Assembly (NCBI RefSeq): GCF_000559085.1
Contig: NZ_JALN02000001.1
Location: 2,914,001-2,978,000, forward strand
Direction of reading: 5' to 3'
Length of the DNA: 64,000 nucleotides
Source: Mycolicibacterium aromaticivorans JS19b1 = JCM 16368
Lineage (GTDB): Bacteria > Actinomycetota > Actinomycetes > Mycobacteriales > Mycobacteriaceae
Shown here in pieces: positions 43,323 through 52,685 of this stretch (its first letter is position 1; each line of letters begins with the position of its first letter). The translations under genes and the position numbers were made by a program. Below the pieces are notes generated by a model. The model saw nothing but the letters and a program-made list of their open reading frames with translations, did not search any database and was not told where the DNA came from.

Positions 43323-44960
43323 CTACGCCCGGTAGACGGTCGAACCTTCCTTGATCGTCTCGACAACGGTGATGTCCTTGATCTTCATGGGGTCGACTGT
43401 CAGTGGATTGTCGTCCAGCACAACGAGATCGGCGAGCTTCCCGACCTCGAGCGAGCCTTTGGTATCCGCCTCGCGGTACTGGCGTGCAGCGTTGATCGTG
43501 ATGGCCTTCAACGCCTCCAGCGCGGTGACACGCTGGTCGGCGCCGATGGTTTCGCCGCTGCGCGAGATCCGGTTCACCGCGGTCCACACCACGAACATCT
43601 GATCCAGCGGCGTGACAACGAAGTCCGTGTGGTTGGTGGGGTGCAGCCCGATATCGATCGCCGCGCGCATCGGGGACAGGAAATCTGCCTGGGCCTTGCC
43701 GCGCAACCGGACGTGCGCGTCGCCGAAGTAGAAGGTGTGCGGGGTGAAGAAGGACGGGGTGATCTGGTAGTCGACGTAGCGCCGCAGTTGATCTCGACGA
43801 ACGAACTGCGAATGCACCATGACCGTGAGACGGTCCTTGCCGAGATCGCCTGCGCCCGCGAATTCATGGGCGGCAAGCGCGACGTCGATGGCCGCATCTC
43901 CGTTGGCGTGGATGTCCAGCGGTAGGCCCAGGTCGTAGACCTTCTTGAACCAGCCGTTGACGGTCTCCTGGGAGAAGCCGAGCTCACCGCACCAGTTGTG
44001 TTGCCCGTCGGGGCCATCGGTCAGGTACGGCGTCGTGAAATATGCGGTGCGGCCTTGCGGTGAGCCGTCCAGTGTGACTTTCACCCCGCCGAGCTTGACC
44101 CGGTTGTGATAGCTGCCGAACGTCTCCGCAGGGTGACGTTGCAGCACCTCGTCGAGTTCCAGAATGAACGGGTAGGCCACCACGTCGATCAGGGTCGCTC
44201 CGCCTTCGGCGGCCCGGTAGATCAGTTCCACGTCGGCGGCGTGGGTGGCGCCTTCATGCGCCGTCGTGATGCCTGCCGCGGCATAGAGCATCTGGCCCGC
44301 CCTGCTCCAGGCGATCTCCTCCGACGGTGTCGGCTTGGGCATGGCGGCGAAGATCGGTAGGAACGCGGTCTCCATCACCAGCCCGTCCGGCTCGGTGGAG
44401 CCGTCCTTGCGGACGATCACCCCGCCTGCCGGGGTGACGGTGTCCGCGGTGATGTCGAACATCCGCATTGCCGCCGAGTTGAGCACCGCGCCGTGCATCG
44501 AAACATGCCCGACCAGTACGGGATTGGCGGGGAAGTCGATGTCGAGGTCGTCCTTGTGCAGTGTCCGCCCGTCGGGCATCAGGGTGTCGTCGTAGCCGTA
44601 CGCGACAATCATCTCGCCCGGTGGCACCCGATGCGAGTCCCGAAATGACCTGAGGGAATTCAGGATTGCCTCGACATCCGCGCCCGGTCCGGCCGGCGGT
44701 GCAAAGACGTTCACCTGATTGGCGACGGTCAGGGAATTGATGTAATGGCTGTGCGGGTCGAGGAAGCCCGGCAGCAGCGCCGCCCCGTCGAGGTCGACCA
44801 CTCGGGTGCCCGGCCCCTGGTGCGCCGCGACCACATCGTCCCGGCTGCCCACCGCGGTGATTCGGCCGGCCCGAACCGCCAGCGCGGTCGCGGACGGGTT
44901 GCGGTCGTCGATCGTGACGATAGTGCCGCCCGCGTAAATCACATCTGCGGCCTCGGTCAT
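43323..44960 (-). CDS. YtcJ-like amidohydrolase
   Basis: A 545-residue amidohydrolase of the amidohydrolase 3 family. The first metal motif is GFLDPHSHYINS (about 66), later HANGDAAID (about 352) and MVHSQFV (about 380), and a terminal region HPTNHTDFVVTPLDQM. The C-terminal small domain ends LADLVVLDDNPLTVDPMKIK, usual for the family. Substrate unknown; related proteins hydrolyse cyclic amides or formyl groups. The ATG at 44960 is chosen because AAGGAGG lies seven bases before it. It converges on the alcohol dehydrogenase. Confidence 0.87.
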   Translation of the reverse strand: MTEAADVIYAGGTIVTIDDRNPSATALAVRAGRITAVGSRDDVVAAHQGPGTRVVDLDGAALLPGFLDPHSHYINSLTVANQVNVFAPPAGPGADVEAILNSLRSFRDSHRVPPGEMIVAYGYDDTLMPDGRTLHKDDLDIDFPANPVLVGHVSMHGAVLNSAAMRMFDITADTVTPAGGVIVRKDGSTEPDGLVMETAFLPIFAAMPKPTPSEEIAWSRAGQMLYAAAGITTAHEGATHAADVELIYRAAEGGATLIDVVAYPFILELDEVLQRHPAETFGSYHNRVKLGGVKVTLDGSPQGRTAYFTTPYLTDGPDGQHNWCGELGFSQETVNGWFKKVYDLGLPLDIHANGDAAIDVALAAHEFAGAGDLGKDRLTVMVHSQFVRRDQLRRYVDYQITPSFFTPHTFYFGDAHVRLRGKAQADFLSPMRAAIDIGLHPTNHTDFVVTPLDQMFVVWTAVNRISRSGETIGADQRVTALEALKAITINAARQYREADTKGSLEVGKLADLVVLDDNPLTVDPMKIKDITVVETIKEGSTVYRA

Positions 44961-45061
44961 CTCGGCCTCCTTCAGGGTCACCTGAGTCTAGGGAAGAAGT
45001 GCCGTTCGGTGCGCCTGACAGTTGGCGTTTGCCGCCGGCGCGCATTAGCTTTTCTCCGGTG

Positions 45062-46048
45062 ATGTCCTTCGCTGCCGGTGCCGTCGCACGGTGGATCGCC
45101 CCGTTCATGACCCTCGCCGTCGTCGCCGGGCTGGTACTCAGCACCGGGCCGGTTCACACCGGCCCCATCCGCCTCGCGGATGACGCGGCCCCGATCGGTG
45201 GATCGCCGTTCTACGTGGACCCGAACTCGGCTGCCATGCGGGCCTCGAAGGCCAATCCGGACAACCCCGAACTGGCTTACATTGCCAACACCCCCCAGGC
45301 CTACTTCATCGACAACCTGGTGCCGGCCGCTGCGGTGAGCACCTACCTCAACGGGGCCTGGGCGGCCGGAGCAATGCCGATGCTGGCCATCTACTCCCTG
45401 CCGAACCGCGACTGCGGAAGTTTCGCGGCAGGCGGGTTCGGCTCGGGTGAGGCCTATCGCGGGTGGATCGACCGCGTCGCCTCCCAGATCGGCGGCGGTC
45501 CGGTGACGATCATCCTGGAACCGGATGCCCTCGACATGGCCGACTGCCTGTCGGCCAGCGCGCGCCAGGAACGCTTCGACCTGATCCGCTACGGCGTGGA
45601 CACGCTGACCCGCAATCCAGCCGCCGCCGTATACGTCGACGCCGGGCACTCGCGTTGGCTGCCCGCCGACGAGATCGCCAACCGGCTCAACCAGGTGGGT
45701 ATCGAGAAGGCCCGTGGCTTCAGCCTCAACGTCTCCAACTTCTTCACCACTGACGAGGAAATCGGTTACGGCGAAGCGGTTTCCGGCATGACCGGCGGAA
45801 AGCCCTATGTCATCGATACCTCGCGCAACGGCAACGGACCGGCCGACGGCGAACTGTACTGGTGCAACCCGAGCGGGCGCGCGCTCGGCGTCCAGCCCAC
45901 CACCAACACCGGGAACGGCCACATCGACGCGTTCCTGTGGGTCAAGCGTCCGGGTGACTCCGACGGGTCCTGCGGCCGGGGCGATCCGGGCCCGGGCCAC
46001 TTCGTGAACTCGTTCGCGATCGACCTGGCGCGAAACGCCGGCCACTGA
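45062..46048 (+). CDS. Secreted glycoside hydrolase family 6 protein (cellulase-like)
   Basis: A 328-residue secreted protein with an N-terminal membrane or signal segment (about 10-30, WIAPFMTLAVVAGLVLSTG) and a GH6 catalytic domain. Family motifs are IILEPDALDMADCL (proton donor Asp in EPD), NVSNFFTTDEEI and VIDTSRNGNGP, followed by WCNPSGRALG and DAFLWVKRPGDSDGSC. GH6 enzymes cleave beta-1,4-glucan. M. tuberculosis has a GH6 protein, CelA1, elsewhere. In an environmental mycobacterium it may degrade cellulose or remodel a biofilm. The start could also be a GTG one codon upstream. Confidence 0.88.
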   Translation: MSFAAGAVARWIAPFMTLAVVAGLVLSTGPVHTGPIRLADDAAPIGGSPFYVDPNSAAMRASKANPDNPELAYIANTPQAYFIDNLVPAAAVSTYLNGAWAAGAMPMLAIYSLPNRDCGSFAAGGFGSGEAYRGWIDRVASQIGGGPVTIILEPDALDMADCLSASARQERFDLIRYGVDTLTRNPAAAVYVDAGHSRWLPADEIANRLNQVGIEKARGFSLNVSNFFTTDEEIGYGEAVSGMTGGKPYVIDTSRNGNGPADGELYWCNPSGRALGVQPTTNTGNGHIDAFLWVKRPGDSDGSCGRGDPGPGHFVNSFAIDLARNAGH

Positions 46049-46188
46049 GCGAACACCGACGTCCGGGCAAACGCCCGCGTACCGCGGGATTCACTGGGCA
46101 CGACTGAATCTCGATTGGGCCAGCAAACCAGTGAACATTCCGAAGAATTTGTCGTTTCAGAAAGTGCCAGCGGGGTACGCTTCGCGCC
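46049..46188. terminator. Possible terminator hairpins after the GH6 gene
   Basis: CCCGCGtacCGCGGG at 46074-46088 is a perfect 6-base stem with a 3-base loop, and CGGGCaaacGCCCG overlaps it just upstream. Neither has a T-run. They lie about 25 bases after the GH6 stop. The rest of the gap presumably holds the lipC promoter; nothing else was recognised. Confidence 0.35.
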
Positions 46189-47385
46189 ATGACGGTTAGA
46201 CCGTGGACGACGGCCCGCTGGCTGATGCAGGCGGGTCCGGCCGACTACCTGATGGCGATGAGCATGGCTTCTGCCCAGCTGCCCGTAGTCGGCAAGCATC
46301 TCGAACCGCTGGGCGCGCTGAGCGCCATGAGTGTCTGGGGCGCCAAGCAGATGCCCGAGCTTCTCGGTGCGGCCGCCAAGTCGTGGCTGGCGCCCGACGC
46401 AGGCCGCGTTCGCCGGGTCCAGCGGGAGAGCACCCGCCAGGTCGCCGAAACCGGGCTGCGAGGTGTGGTGCTGCCCGAGGACCTGCAGATCGACTGGCCG
46501 GCACCCGACACCAAGCCGCCGGTAGCGAGGGCCCTGGAGCACCGCAAGCATCTCTACCGCTCTTCGGTCCGCTACGGCGATCACCCGACCCAGGTTCTCG
46601 ATGTCTGGCGCCGCAAGGACCTGCCCGCCGAGCCCGCACCGGTTCTGGTGTTCGTTCCCGGCGGTGCCTGGGTGCACGGCAGCCGCATCCTGCAGGGCTA
46701 CGCGCTGATGTCGCACCTGGCCGCGCAGGGCTGGGTGTGCCTGTCCGTGGAGTACCGCGTCGCACCGCACCATCCGTGGCCGCAGCACATCCACGACATC
46801 AAGGCCGCGATCGCGTGGGCCCGCGCCAACGTCGACCGGTTCGGCGGCGACCGCGACTTCGTTGCCGTCGCCGGGTGTTCGGCCGGTGGCCACCTGGCCG
46901 CGCTGGCCGGACTCACCATCGACGACCCCGAGTTCCAGGAGCACCTGCCGGAGGGGTCGGACACCGCCGTCGACGCCGTCGTGGGCATCTACGGCCGGTA
47001 CGACTGGGAAGACCGCTCGACGCCGGAACGCATCCGGTTCGTCGACTTCCTCGAGCGCGTGGTGGTCAACAAGAAGCAGAGCAAGCACGCCGACCTGTTC
47101 CGCAAGGCATCGCCGATCGCGCGGATCCATCCCAAGGCCCCGCCGTTCCTGGTGGTGCACGGCTCCGGCGACAGCGTGATACCGGTCGCGCAGGCCCAGA
47201 GCTTCGTCGAGCGGCTCCGCAGCGTGTCGCACTCGCCGGTCGGATATGTCGAATTGCCCGGTGCCGGACACGGATTCGACATGACCGACGGTGCCCGCAC
47301 TGGTTCGGTGTCCACCGCAATCGGCCTGTTCCTCAATCGGATTCACCGCGACCGCGCGGCGATGTCCACCAAAGAGGTCATCTGA
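46189..47385 (+). CDS. lipC: Alpha/beta hydrolase, LipC-like esterase
   Basis: A 398-residue esterase. The N-terminal 120 residues form a helical region usual for LipC-type proteins. The oxyanion motif is VPGGAWVHGS (about 155), the nucleophile elbow VAGCSAGGHLAAL (about 226) and the catalytic His is in GAGHGFDM (about 363). M. tuberculosis LipC (Rv0220) is a surface-exposed esterase. It is followed at 58 bases by a wax ester synthase, as in M. tuberculosis Rv0221, so the two probably act on the same lipid stores. The related protein at 49792-51078 is a paralogue. Confidence 0.87.
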   Translation: MTVRPWTTARWLMQAGPADYLMAMSMASAQLPVVGKHLEPLGALSAMSVWGAKQMPELLGAAAKSWLAPDAGRVRRVQRESTRQVAETGLRGVVLPEDLQIDWPAPDTKPPVARALEHRKHLYRSSVRYGDHPTQVLDVWRRKDLPAEPAPVLVFVPGGAWVHGSRILQGYALMSHLAAQGWVCLSVEYRVAPHHPWPQHIHDIKAAIAWARANVDRFGGDRDFVAVAGCSAGGHLAALAGLTIDDPEFQEHLPEGSDTAVDAVVGIYGRYDWEDRSTPERIRFVDFLERVVVNKKQSKHADLFRKASPIARIHPKAPPFLVVHGSGDSVIPVAQAQSFVERLRSVSHSPVGYVELPGAGHGFDMTDGARTGSVSTAIGLFLNRIHRDRAAMSTKEVI

Positions 47386-47442
47386 GACCTACTCGGCTGT
47401 ATCGTCCCGAACGGGACGGGGCAGGGGCGGAGAGGCGCACGG

Positions 47443-48861
47443 ATGAAGAGACTGCGTGGCTGGGATGCTGTGCTGCTGTACAGCGAGGCTCCCAATGTGC
47501 ACATGCACACCCTCAAGGTGGCGATCATCGAACTGCAGGATCTCGGTGGCCGAACCTTCGGCGTCGAAGAGTTCCGTCAGGTGATCCGGGGCAGGCTCTA
47601 CAAGCTCGACCCCTTCCGCTATCAGCTGGTCACCATCCCGTTCAAGTTCCACCACCCGATGTGGCGGGAGAACTGCGACGTCGACCTGAATTACCACATC
47701 CGCCCGTGGCGGGTGAAGGAGCCGGGTGGCAGGCGCGAACTGGATGAGGCGATCGGCGAGATCGCCAGCACCCCGCTGGACCGAGACCGTCCGCTGTGGG
47801 AGATGTACTTCATCGAAGGTCTTGCCAACGGCCGCATCGCGGTTGTCGGCAAGATCCACCACGCGCTGGCCGACGGAGTCGCCTCCGGGAACCTGATGGC
47901 ACGCGGGATGGATCTGCAGAGCGGTCCCGACCCCGACCAGGACTTCTCGACCGATCCCTCACCACGGAGTGGTGAGCTGGTGCGCTCGGCGTTCGCCGAT
48001 CATTTCCGGCAGATCGCCAAGCTGCCCAGCGTCATCAAGTACACCGCCGACGGGATGGCCCGGGTGCGTCGCAGCAACCGCAAGCTGTCGCCCGAGCTGA
48101 CCATGCCCTTCACCCCGCCGCCGTCCTTCCTCAACCACATGCTCACCCCCGAACGACGCTTCGCCACAGCAACTTTGGCGCTCGCCGAAATCAAAGAGAC
48201 CAGCAAGCTCCTCGGCGTCACGATCAACGACATGGTGCTGGCCACCGCCGCAGGCGCGTTGCGCACGCTGCTGCTGCGCTACGACGGGGTGGCCGATCAC
48301 CCGCTGCTGGCGTCGGTGCCGGTGAGCTTCAACTTCGATCCGGACCGCGTGTCGGGCAACTACTTCACCGGCATGATGGTGGCCGTCCCGGTCGACGTCG
48401 CCGATCCGCTGGAGCGGGTGCGGCAGACCCACGATGCGGCGGTGTTGGCCAAGGAGAGCCATCAGCTCATCGGGCCGGAATTGATCAGCCGGTGGTCCAC
48501 CTACCTACCGCCGGCACCGGCCCAAGCGCTGTTCAAGTGGTTGTCCACCAAGGACGGCCAGAACAAGGTCCTCAATCTGCCGATCTCGAATGTGCCCGGC
48601 CCGCGTGAACACGGGCGGGTCGGCGGCGCGCTGGTCACCGAGATCTACTCCGTCGGCCCGCTGACCACCGGCAGCGGAATGAACATCACCGTGTGGAGCT
48701 ACGTCGACCAGCTCAACATCTCGGTGCTCACGGACAGTGTCACCGTCGAGGACCCGCATGAGGTGACCGAGGCCATGCTCGCGGCATTCTCCGAAATACG
48801 GTTGGCGGCAGGGCTTTCCGGTGAGCTGGCGGTCGTGGAGACCGCCATGGCGCAGGCCTAG
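47443..48861 (+). CDS. Wax ester synthase/diacylglycerol acyltransferase (WS/DGAT)
   Basis: A 472-residue acyltransferase that makes triacylglycerol or wax esters from acyl-CoA. The catalytic motif HHALADG lies at about residue 139 (KIHHALADGVASG), the conserved start KRLRGWDAVLLYSE at residue 2, the structural motif NLPISNVPGPRE near 373. Length equals Rv0221 within a few residues. The ATG at 47443 is preceded by GGAGAGG. It converges with the DUF4436-like gene with a four-base overlap. Confidence 0.93.
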   Translation: MKRLRGWDAVLLYSEAPNVHMHTLKVAIIELQDLGGRTFGVEEFRQVIRGRLYKLDPFRYQLVTIPFKFHHPMWRENCDVDLNYHIRPWRVKEPGGRRELDEAIGEIASTPLDRDRPLWEMYFIEGLANGRIAVVGKIHHALADGVASGNLMARGMDLQSGPDPDQDFSTDPSPRSGELVRSAFADHFRQIAKLPSVIKYTADGMARVRRSNRKLSPELTMPFTPPPSFLNHMLTPERRFATATLALAEIKETSKLLGVTINDMVLATAAGALRTLLLRYDGVADHPLLASVPVSFNFDPDRVSGNYFTGMMVAVPVDVADPLERVRQTHDAAVLAKESHQLIGPELISRWSTYLPPAPAQALFKWLSTKDGQNKVLNLPISNVPGPREHGRVGGALVTEIYSVGPLTTGSGMNITVWSYVDQLNISVLTDSVTVEDPHEVTEAMLAAFSEIRLAAGLSGELAVVETAMAQA

Positions 48862-49799
48862 GGGCGTTCCGCAGGCAGCGTCGAGGTGTCGTCGGACGGG
48901 ATGCCGTCCAGCACCTCGGTGGGTGCGTTCTCGGCGAGCTCGATCTTTCGTTGGTGGCGGAAGCCCACGACGATGCTGGAGATCAGCGAGATCGAGATCA
49001 CCGCTTCGGCGATGAAGAACGACCCGAAGTCGATGATCGACCCGATCGGCGGGTTGCCGGGCACCGCATTGCGCAGCGGGATCAACGCGAAAAGGATGGC
49101 GGCCATCATCGAGCAGGCCGGGAAGATCAGGCCGCGCCGCCAATTCAGGATGTAGAAGGCTGCCACCACCGCGCCGAGCGCCAGGCCGAGCATCAGCACC
49201 ATGATGAAGACCGCGAAGATGATCGTGGGCATGCTGCGGTGCAGGCCGAGATTCACCAGCACACCGCCGCTCTGCGCGGCGCCAGCCGAGGTGTTCAGGC
49301 CGAAGAACGGATCGGTGTTGACCACGGTGAGGGCTACCGGAACGTTGCTTCCGTCGGCGCTGTAGACGTGGACTTCCAGCCGGCCGGTGTACCGGTCGAA
49401 CGGATAGTCGGTCACGGCGCCGTCCACACCGACCTTCTGCTCGATGTCCGGGGCGGGGTCGCCGGCCTTGATCTCGGCCTTCCAATTACCGATCGCAGCG
49501 GTCGTCAGCGTCACGTCCTGGGCGAAGTTGCCCTCAGGGTCGGCCAGCTTCCCAGTGGGCGCCACATCGACGATGGTCACCGAAAGTTGTTGTGTCGCTG
49601 AGTCCACCTTTGTGATCCAGGCGGTGACGTTGACCCGATCCGAATTTTCCCCGTCGCCGAAGAAACTCTCCTGGTCGGTGTTGTTGCGGCTGGTGACATA
49701 CCCCGCAACACTCGCCGCGATCACCGCTACCAGCAGTGCGGAGGCGATGATCAATCGGCGTAGTCCGACATCGCGGACCCGTCGGATGTGATTACGCAT
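48858..49799 (-). CDS. DUF4436-like membrane protein, second copy
   Basis: A 313-residue protein with an N-terminal membrane helix (about 14-34), an extracytoplasmic domain of about 150 residues (VNVTAWITKVD, DYPFDRYTGRLEVHVYS, VNTDPFFGLN), and three or four C-terminal helices with PLRNAVPGNPPIGSIIDFGS. It matches the protein at 26652-27557 in design and motifs. The start overlaps the end of the lipO-like gene by eight bases, so it is the last gene of the acyltransferase-fadD-lipO transcript. Function unknown; the company suggests a role near lipid metabolism at the membrane. Confidence 0.75.
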   Translation of the reverse strand: MRNHIRRVRDVGLRRLIIASALLVAVIAASVAGYVTSRNNTDQESFFGDGENSDRVNVTAWITKVDSATQQLSVTIVDVAPTGKLADPEGNFAQDVTLTTAAIGNWKAEIKAGDPAPDIEQKVGVDGAVTDYPFDRYTGRLEVHVYSADGSNVPVALTVVNTDPFFGLNTSAGAAQSGGVLVNLGLHRSMPTIIFAVFIMVLMLGLALGAVVAAFYILNWRRGLIFPACSMMAAILFALIPLRNAVPGNPPIGSIIDFGSFFIAEAVISISLISSIVVGFRHQRKIELAENAPTEVLDGIPSDDTSTLPAERP

Positions 49800-51078
49800 G
49801 CTCCCCCTTGGTCATCCTCTTCGCGTATACCCAAGACAAGAACTGCCCGACCGCTTCGGCGGACTGATGTGCCCGCGGCGAGGAGAAAATGTCGAAAGCG
49901 TGTTGCGCCCCGGGCAATTCGGCATAGAGCACCGGCGCTTCCGAGACCTTGCGGAATTCGCCGACGAAATCCCGCGCCTCGTCGACCGGGATCACCGAAT
50001 CGTGCTCGCCGTGCAAGACGAAGAACGGCGGTGCGTCCGCGCGTAGCCGGCGGATCGGTGATGCAGCGGTGTAGATCTCACGGAACCTGCTGAACTGCCG
50101 CTTGACGACGAGGCGCTCGAGGTAGCCAACAAACTCGCGGCGGCCGTTGCCGTGCGTGGTGTACCAGTCGTAGCGGCCGTACACCGGGACCGCGGCCACC
50201 ACGGCGGTGTCGGCGTCGGTGAATCCCGGCTGATACTCCGGGTCGTTGGGTGTCAGGGCCGCCAGCGCCGCCAGGTGACCGCCGGCCGAACCACCGGTGA
50301 TGGCAACGAAATCGGGGTCGCCGCCGTAGTCGGCGATGTTCTCTTTTATCCAGGCCAGCGCACGCTTGACGTCGACGATGTGGTCCGGCCAGGTGTGTGC
50401 CGGGCTGACCCGATAGTTCATCGCCACGCAGATCCAGCCCCGGTCGGCGAGGTGGCTCATCAACGGGTAGGCCTGAGGACGGCGCCAGCCGATCGCCCAC
50501 GCTCCACCGGGCACCTCGAGCAGCACCGGGGCCTTGCCGTCAGGGGGCAGATCACGGCGGCGCCACACGTCGGCCAGATTGGCGCGGCCGTGTGGCCCGT
50601 AGCTGATCGTGCTCGTCTTGTCGACGAACCGTCGCCGCGACCACGTCGTCCGCCACGCGGTGGGCCGGCCCGACGGGGACGGTGTACTCGGCAAGGTGTC
50701 CAGAACGTCGGCGAAGTCCTTGCCGAGCCCCTGCACCAGCGCGTCGCGCAAAACCGGCCGGGGTGTGGTCACGTTGCGGCGCTGAATCGCCAGCAAGAAC
50801 AGCCATGACGCGGCCGTCAGCGCAAGGGCCGCGACACCCCGCCGGCCGCGGAAGTCGCCGCGCAGGCCGCGCCGCGCCGCGTCGAGGACGGAGCCGCCCA
50901 GGTAGAGCATCGGCACTTCTGAGGTGGGCCAGCCGAACGAGAAGACCACCAGCGTCTTGTAGCCCTGGCGCCCCAGTGGGCGAAATCCGTTGGCGGCATT
51001 GGCCGCTTCGGCGATCGCGCGTACCAAGGGGCGCGGGCGCCGAAGCTCAGCCGTCAGCCGTGTGAGAGATGAGTTCAT
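49792..51078 (-). CDS. Alpha/beta hydrolase, LipO-like esterase
   Basis: A 428-residue esterase related to the LipC-like protein in the same window. A hydrophobic stretch at about 82-98 may anchor it in the membrane. The oxyanion motif is VPGGAWAIGW (about 190), the nucleophile elbow TGGSAGGHLAAL (about 261) and the catalytic His lies in PGAQHAFDI (about 397). Its place directly after a fadD12-like gene and an acyltransferase gene matches, as I recall, M. tuberculosis lipO-fadD12-Rv1428c. It overlaps the 3' end of the synthetase gene by 32 bases. Confidence 0.85.
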   Translation of the reverse strand: MNSSLTRLTAELRRPRPLVRAIAEAANAANGFRPLGRQGYKTLVVFSFGWPTSEVPMLYLGGSVLDAARRGLRGDFRGRRGVAALALTAASWLFLLAIQRRNVTTPRPVLRDALVQGLGKDFADVLDTLPSTPSPSGRPTAWRTTWSRRRFVDKTSTISYGPHGRANLADVWRRRDLPPDGKAPVLLEVPGGAWAIGWRRPQAYPLMSHLADRGWICVAMNYRVSPAHTWPDHIVDVKRALAWIKENIADYGGDPDFVAITGGSAGGHLAALAALTPNDPEYQPGFTDADTAVVAAVPVYGRYDWYTTHGNGRREFVGYLERLVVKRQFSRFREIYTAASPIRRLRADAPPFFVLHGEHDSVIPVDEARDFVGEFRKVSEAPVLYAELPGAQHAFDIFSSPRAHQSAEAVGQFLSWVYAKRMTKGEHA

Positions 51079-52685
51079 TACGCAGGATTTTGCCAGTGCT
51101 TCCGCGCGGCAGTTCGCTCAGGATGGTGATGTCCCGCGGAACCTTGTAGTTGGCCAAGTTCTCCCGGACGTGCGCCTTCAGGTCGTCGGGGTTCGTGGTC
51201 GCACCGTTGGTGAGTACCACGAACGCCACCAGTCGCTGGCCGTACTGTTCGTCGTCGACGCCCAGCACTGTGGCTTCGGCCACCTCCGCGTGCCCGGCCA
51301 ACGTCTTCTCCACCTCGATCGGGTACACGTTCTCACCGCCGGAGACGATCATCTCGTCGTCGCGGCCCACCACGAACAGCCGGCCCGCGTCGTCGAGGCG
51401 GCCGATGTCGCCCGACGACATGAAGCCGTCGTGAAAGTCCTTGGTACTGCCCCCCCGGACCAGATGAGGTGTAGCCGTCGAACTGGGTGGAGTTCTTCAC
51501 GAAGATCCGCCCGACCTCGCCGGTCGCAACGGTGTTGAACTCGTCGTCGTAGATGCGGATCTCGGTACCCACGGCCGGCTTTCCCGCGGTGTCGGGTGCG
51601 GCCCGCAGATCGGTCGGGGTCGCGGTGGCGATCATGCCCGCTTCGGTGGCGTTGTAGTTGTTGTAGATGACGTCGCCGAACTCGTCCATGAACCTGGTGA
51701 CCACGTCGGGCCGCATTCGCGATCCCGAGCAGGCCGCGAACCGAAGAGTGCGTCCGCTGTAGCGTTTTCGGACGTCCTCGGGAAGGTCCATGATGCGGTC
51801 GAACATCACCGGCACCACACACAATCCGGTGGCTTTGTATCGGTCGACGAGGTCCAGCGTCGCCTCCGGGTCGAACTTGCGCCGGGTCACCACGGTGCAT
51901 GCCATCGCCGAGGCGAACACCAGCTGCGAGAAGCCCCAGGCGTGGAACATCGGGGCAACCACCACCGTGGTCTCGCCCAGCCGCCACGGTGTGCGGCTCA
52001 AGATCGCGATGAGATTGCTTGCCCCGCCGCCGGAGTGCTTGGCGCCCTTCGGAGTTCCGGTGGTACCGGAGGTCAGCAGGATGAGCTTGCTCTTGCGCTC
52101 GCTCGGGGTCGCTTTCTGTCCCTTGTGCGCGGTGATGAGCTTCTCGACGGTAACCGCGTCGGTCGGCTCATCGGTCCAGGCCAGGATGCGGACGGCGTCC
52201 GGGCGGTCGGCCACCGCGCGGTCCACCGACGCGGTGAACTCCTCGTCGTAGATCACGACATCGGCGTGTTCGCGATTGACGACCTCGGCCAGCGCCGGGC
52301 CGGCGAACGAGGTGTTGAGCAGCAGCACGTCCGCACCGATGCGGGTGGCGGCGATCAGCGATTCGACGAACCCGCGGTGGTTGCGGGCCATGATGCCGAC
52401 CACTTCTGGCGTGCCGCCGGGCAGCTGCTGCAGCGCGGCCGCCAGCGCGTGCGCTCGCTGGTCGAGTTCGCGCCACGTCAGGGTGCCCAGTTCGTCGATC
52501 AGCCCGGGGCTGTCAGGGCGGCGGGCGGCGGCCGTCGCGAACCCGGTGGCGATCGACAACCCCTCGGCGCGCGCGGCGTTCACCATCGCAACCGTCCGGT
52601 CCGGACGCATCGGGGTCAGGAAGCCGGCCTTGGCCAGGGTGACGACGGCGTCGCCGACGGACGTCAGCCGGGTCAGCAGGTCCAT
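51047..52685 (-). pseudogene. FadD12-like acyl-CoA synthetase split by a one-base frameshift
   Basis: The N-terminal part (52685 down to about 51450) encodes the AMP-binding core with LILLTSGTTGTPKGAKHSG and NNYNATEAGMIAT; the C-terminal part, in another frame (about 51450 to 51047), encodes SSGDIGRLDDAGRLFVVGRDDEMIVSGGENVYP and the catalytic Lys region GSTGKILRNEL. The frames switch at a run of seven C on the plus strand at 51450-51456; six bases there would restore a single protein of about 545 residues with a smooth join TSSGPGG-STKDFHDGF. It may be a real inactivating or phase-variable frameshift, or a sequencing error in the homopolymer. The start overlaps the acyltransferase stop, so it lies in the same operon. 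Confidence 0.88.
51450..51456. other. Seven-C run at the frameshift point
   Basis: A homopolymer of seven C (seven G in the coding strand) coincides with the frame change between the two halves of the fadD12-like gene. Such runs are prone both to sequencing error and to slipped-strand mutation. Confidence 0.85.
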
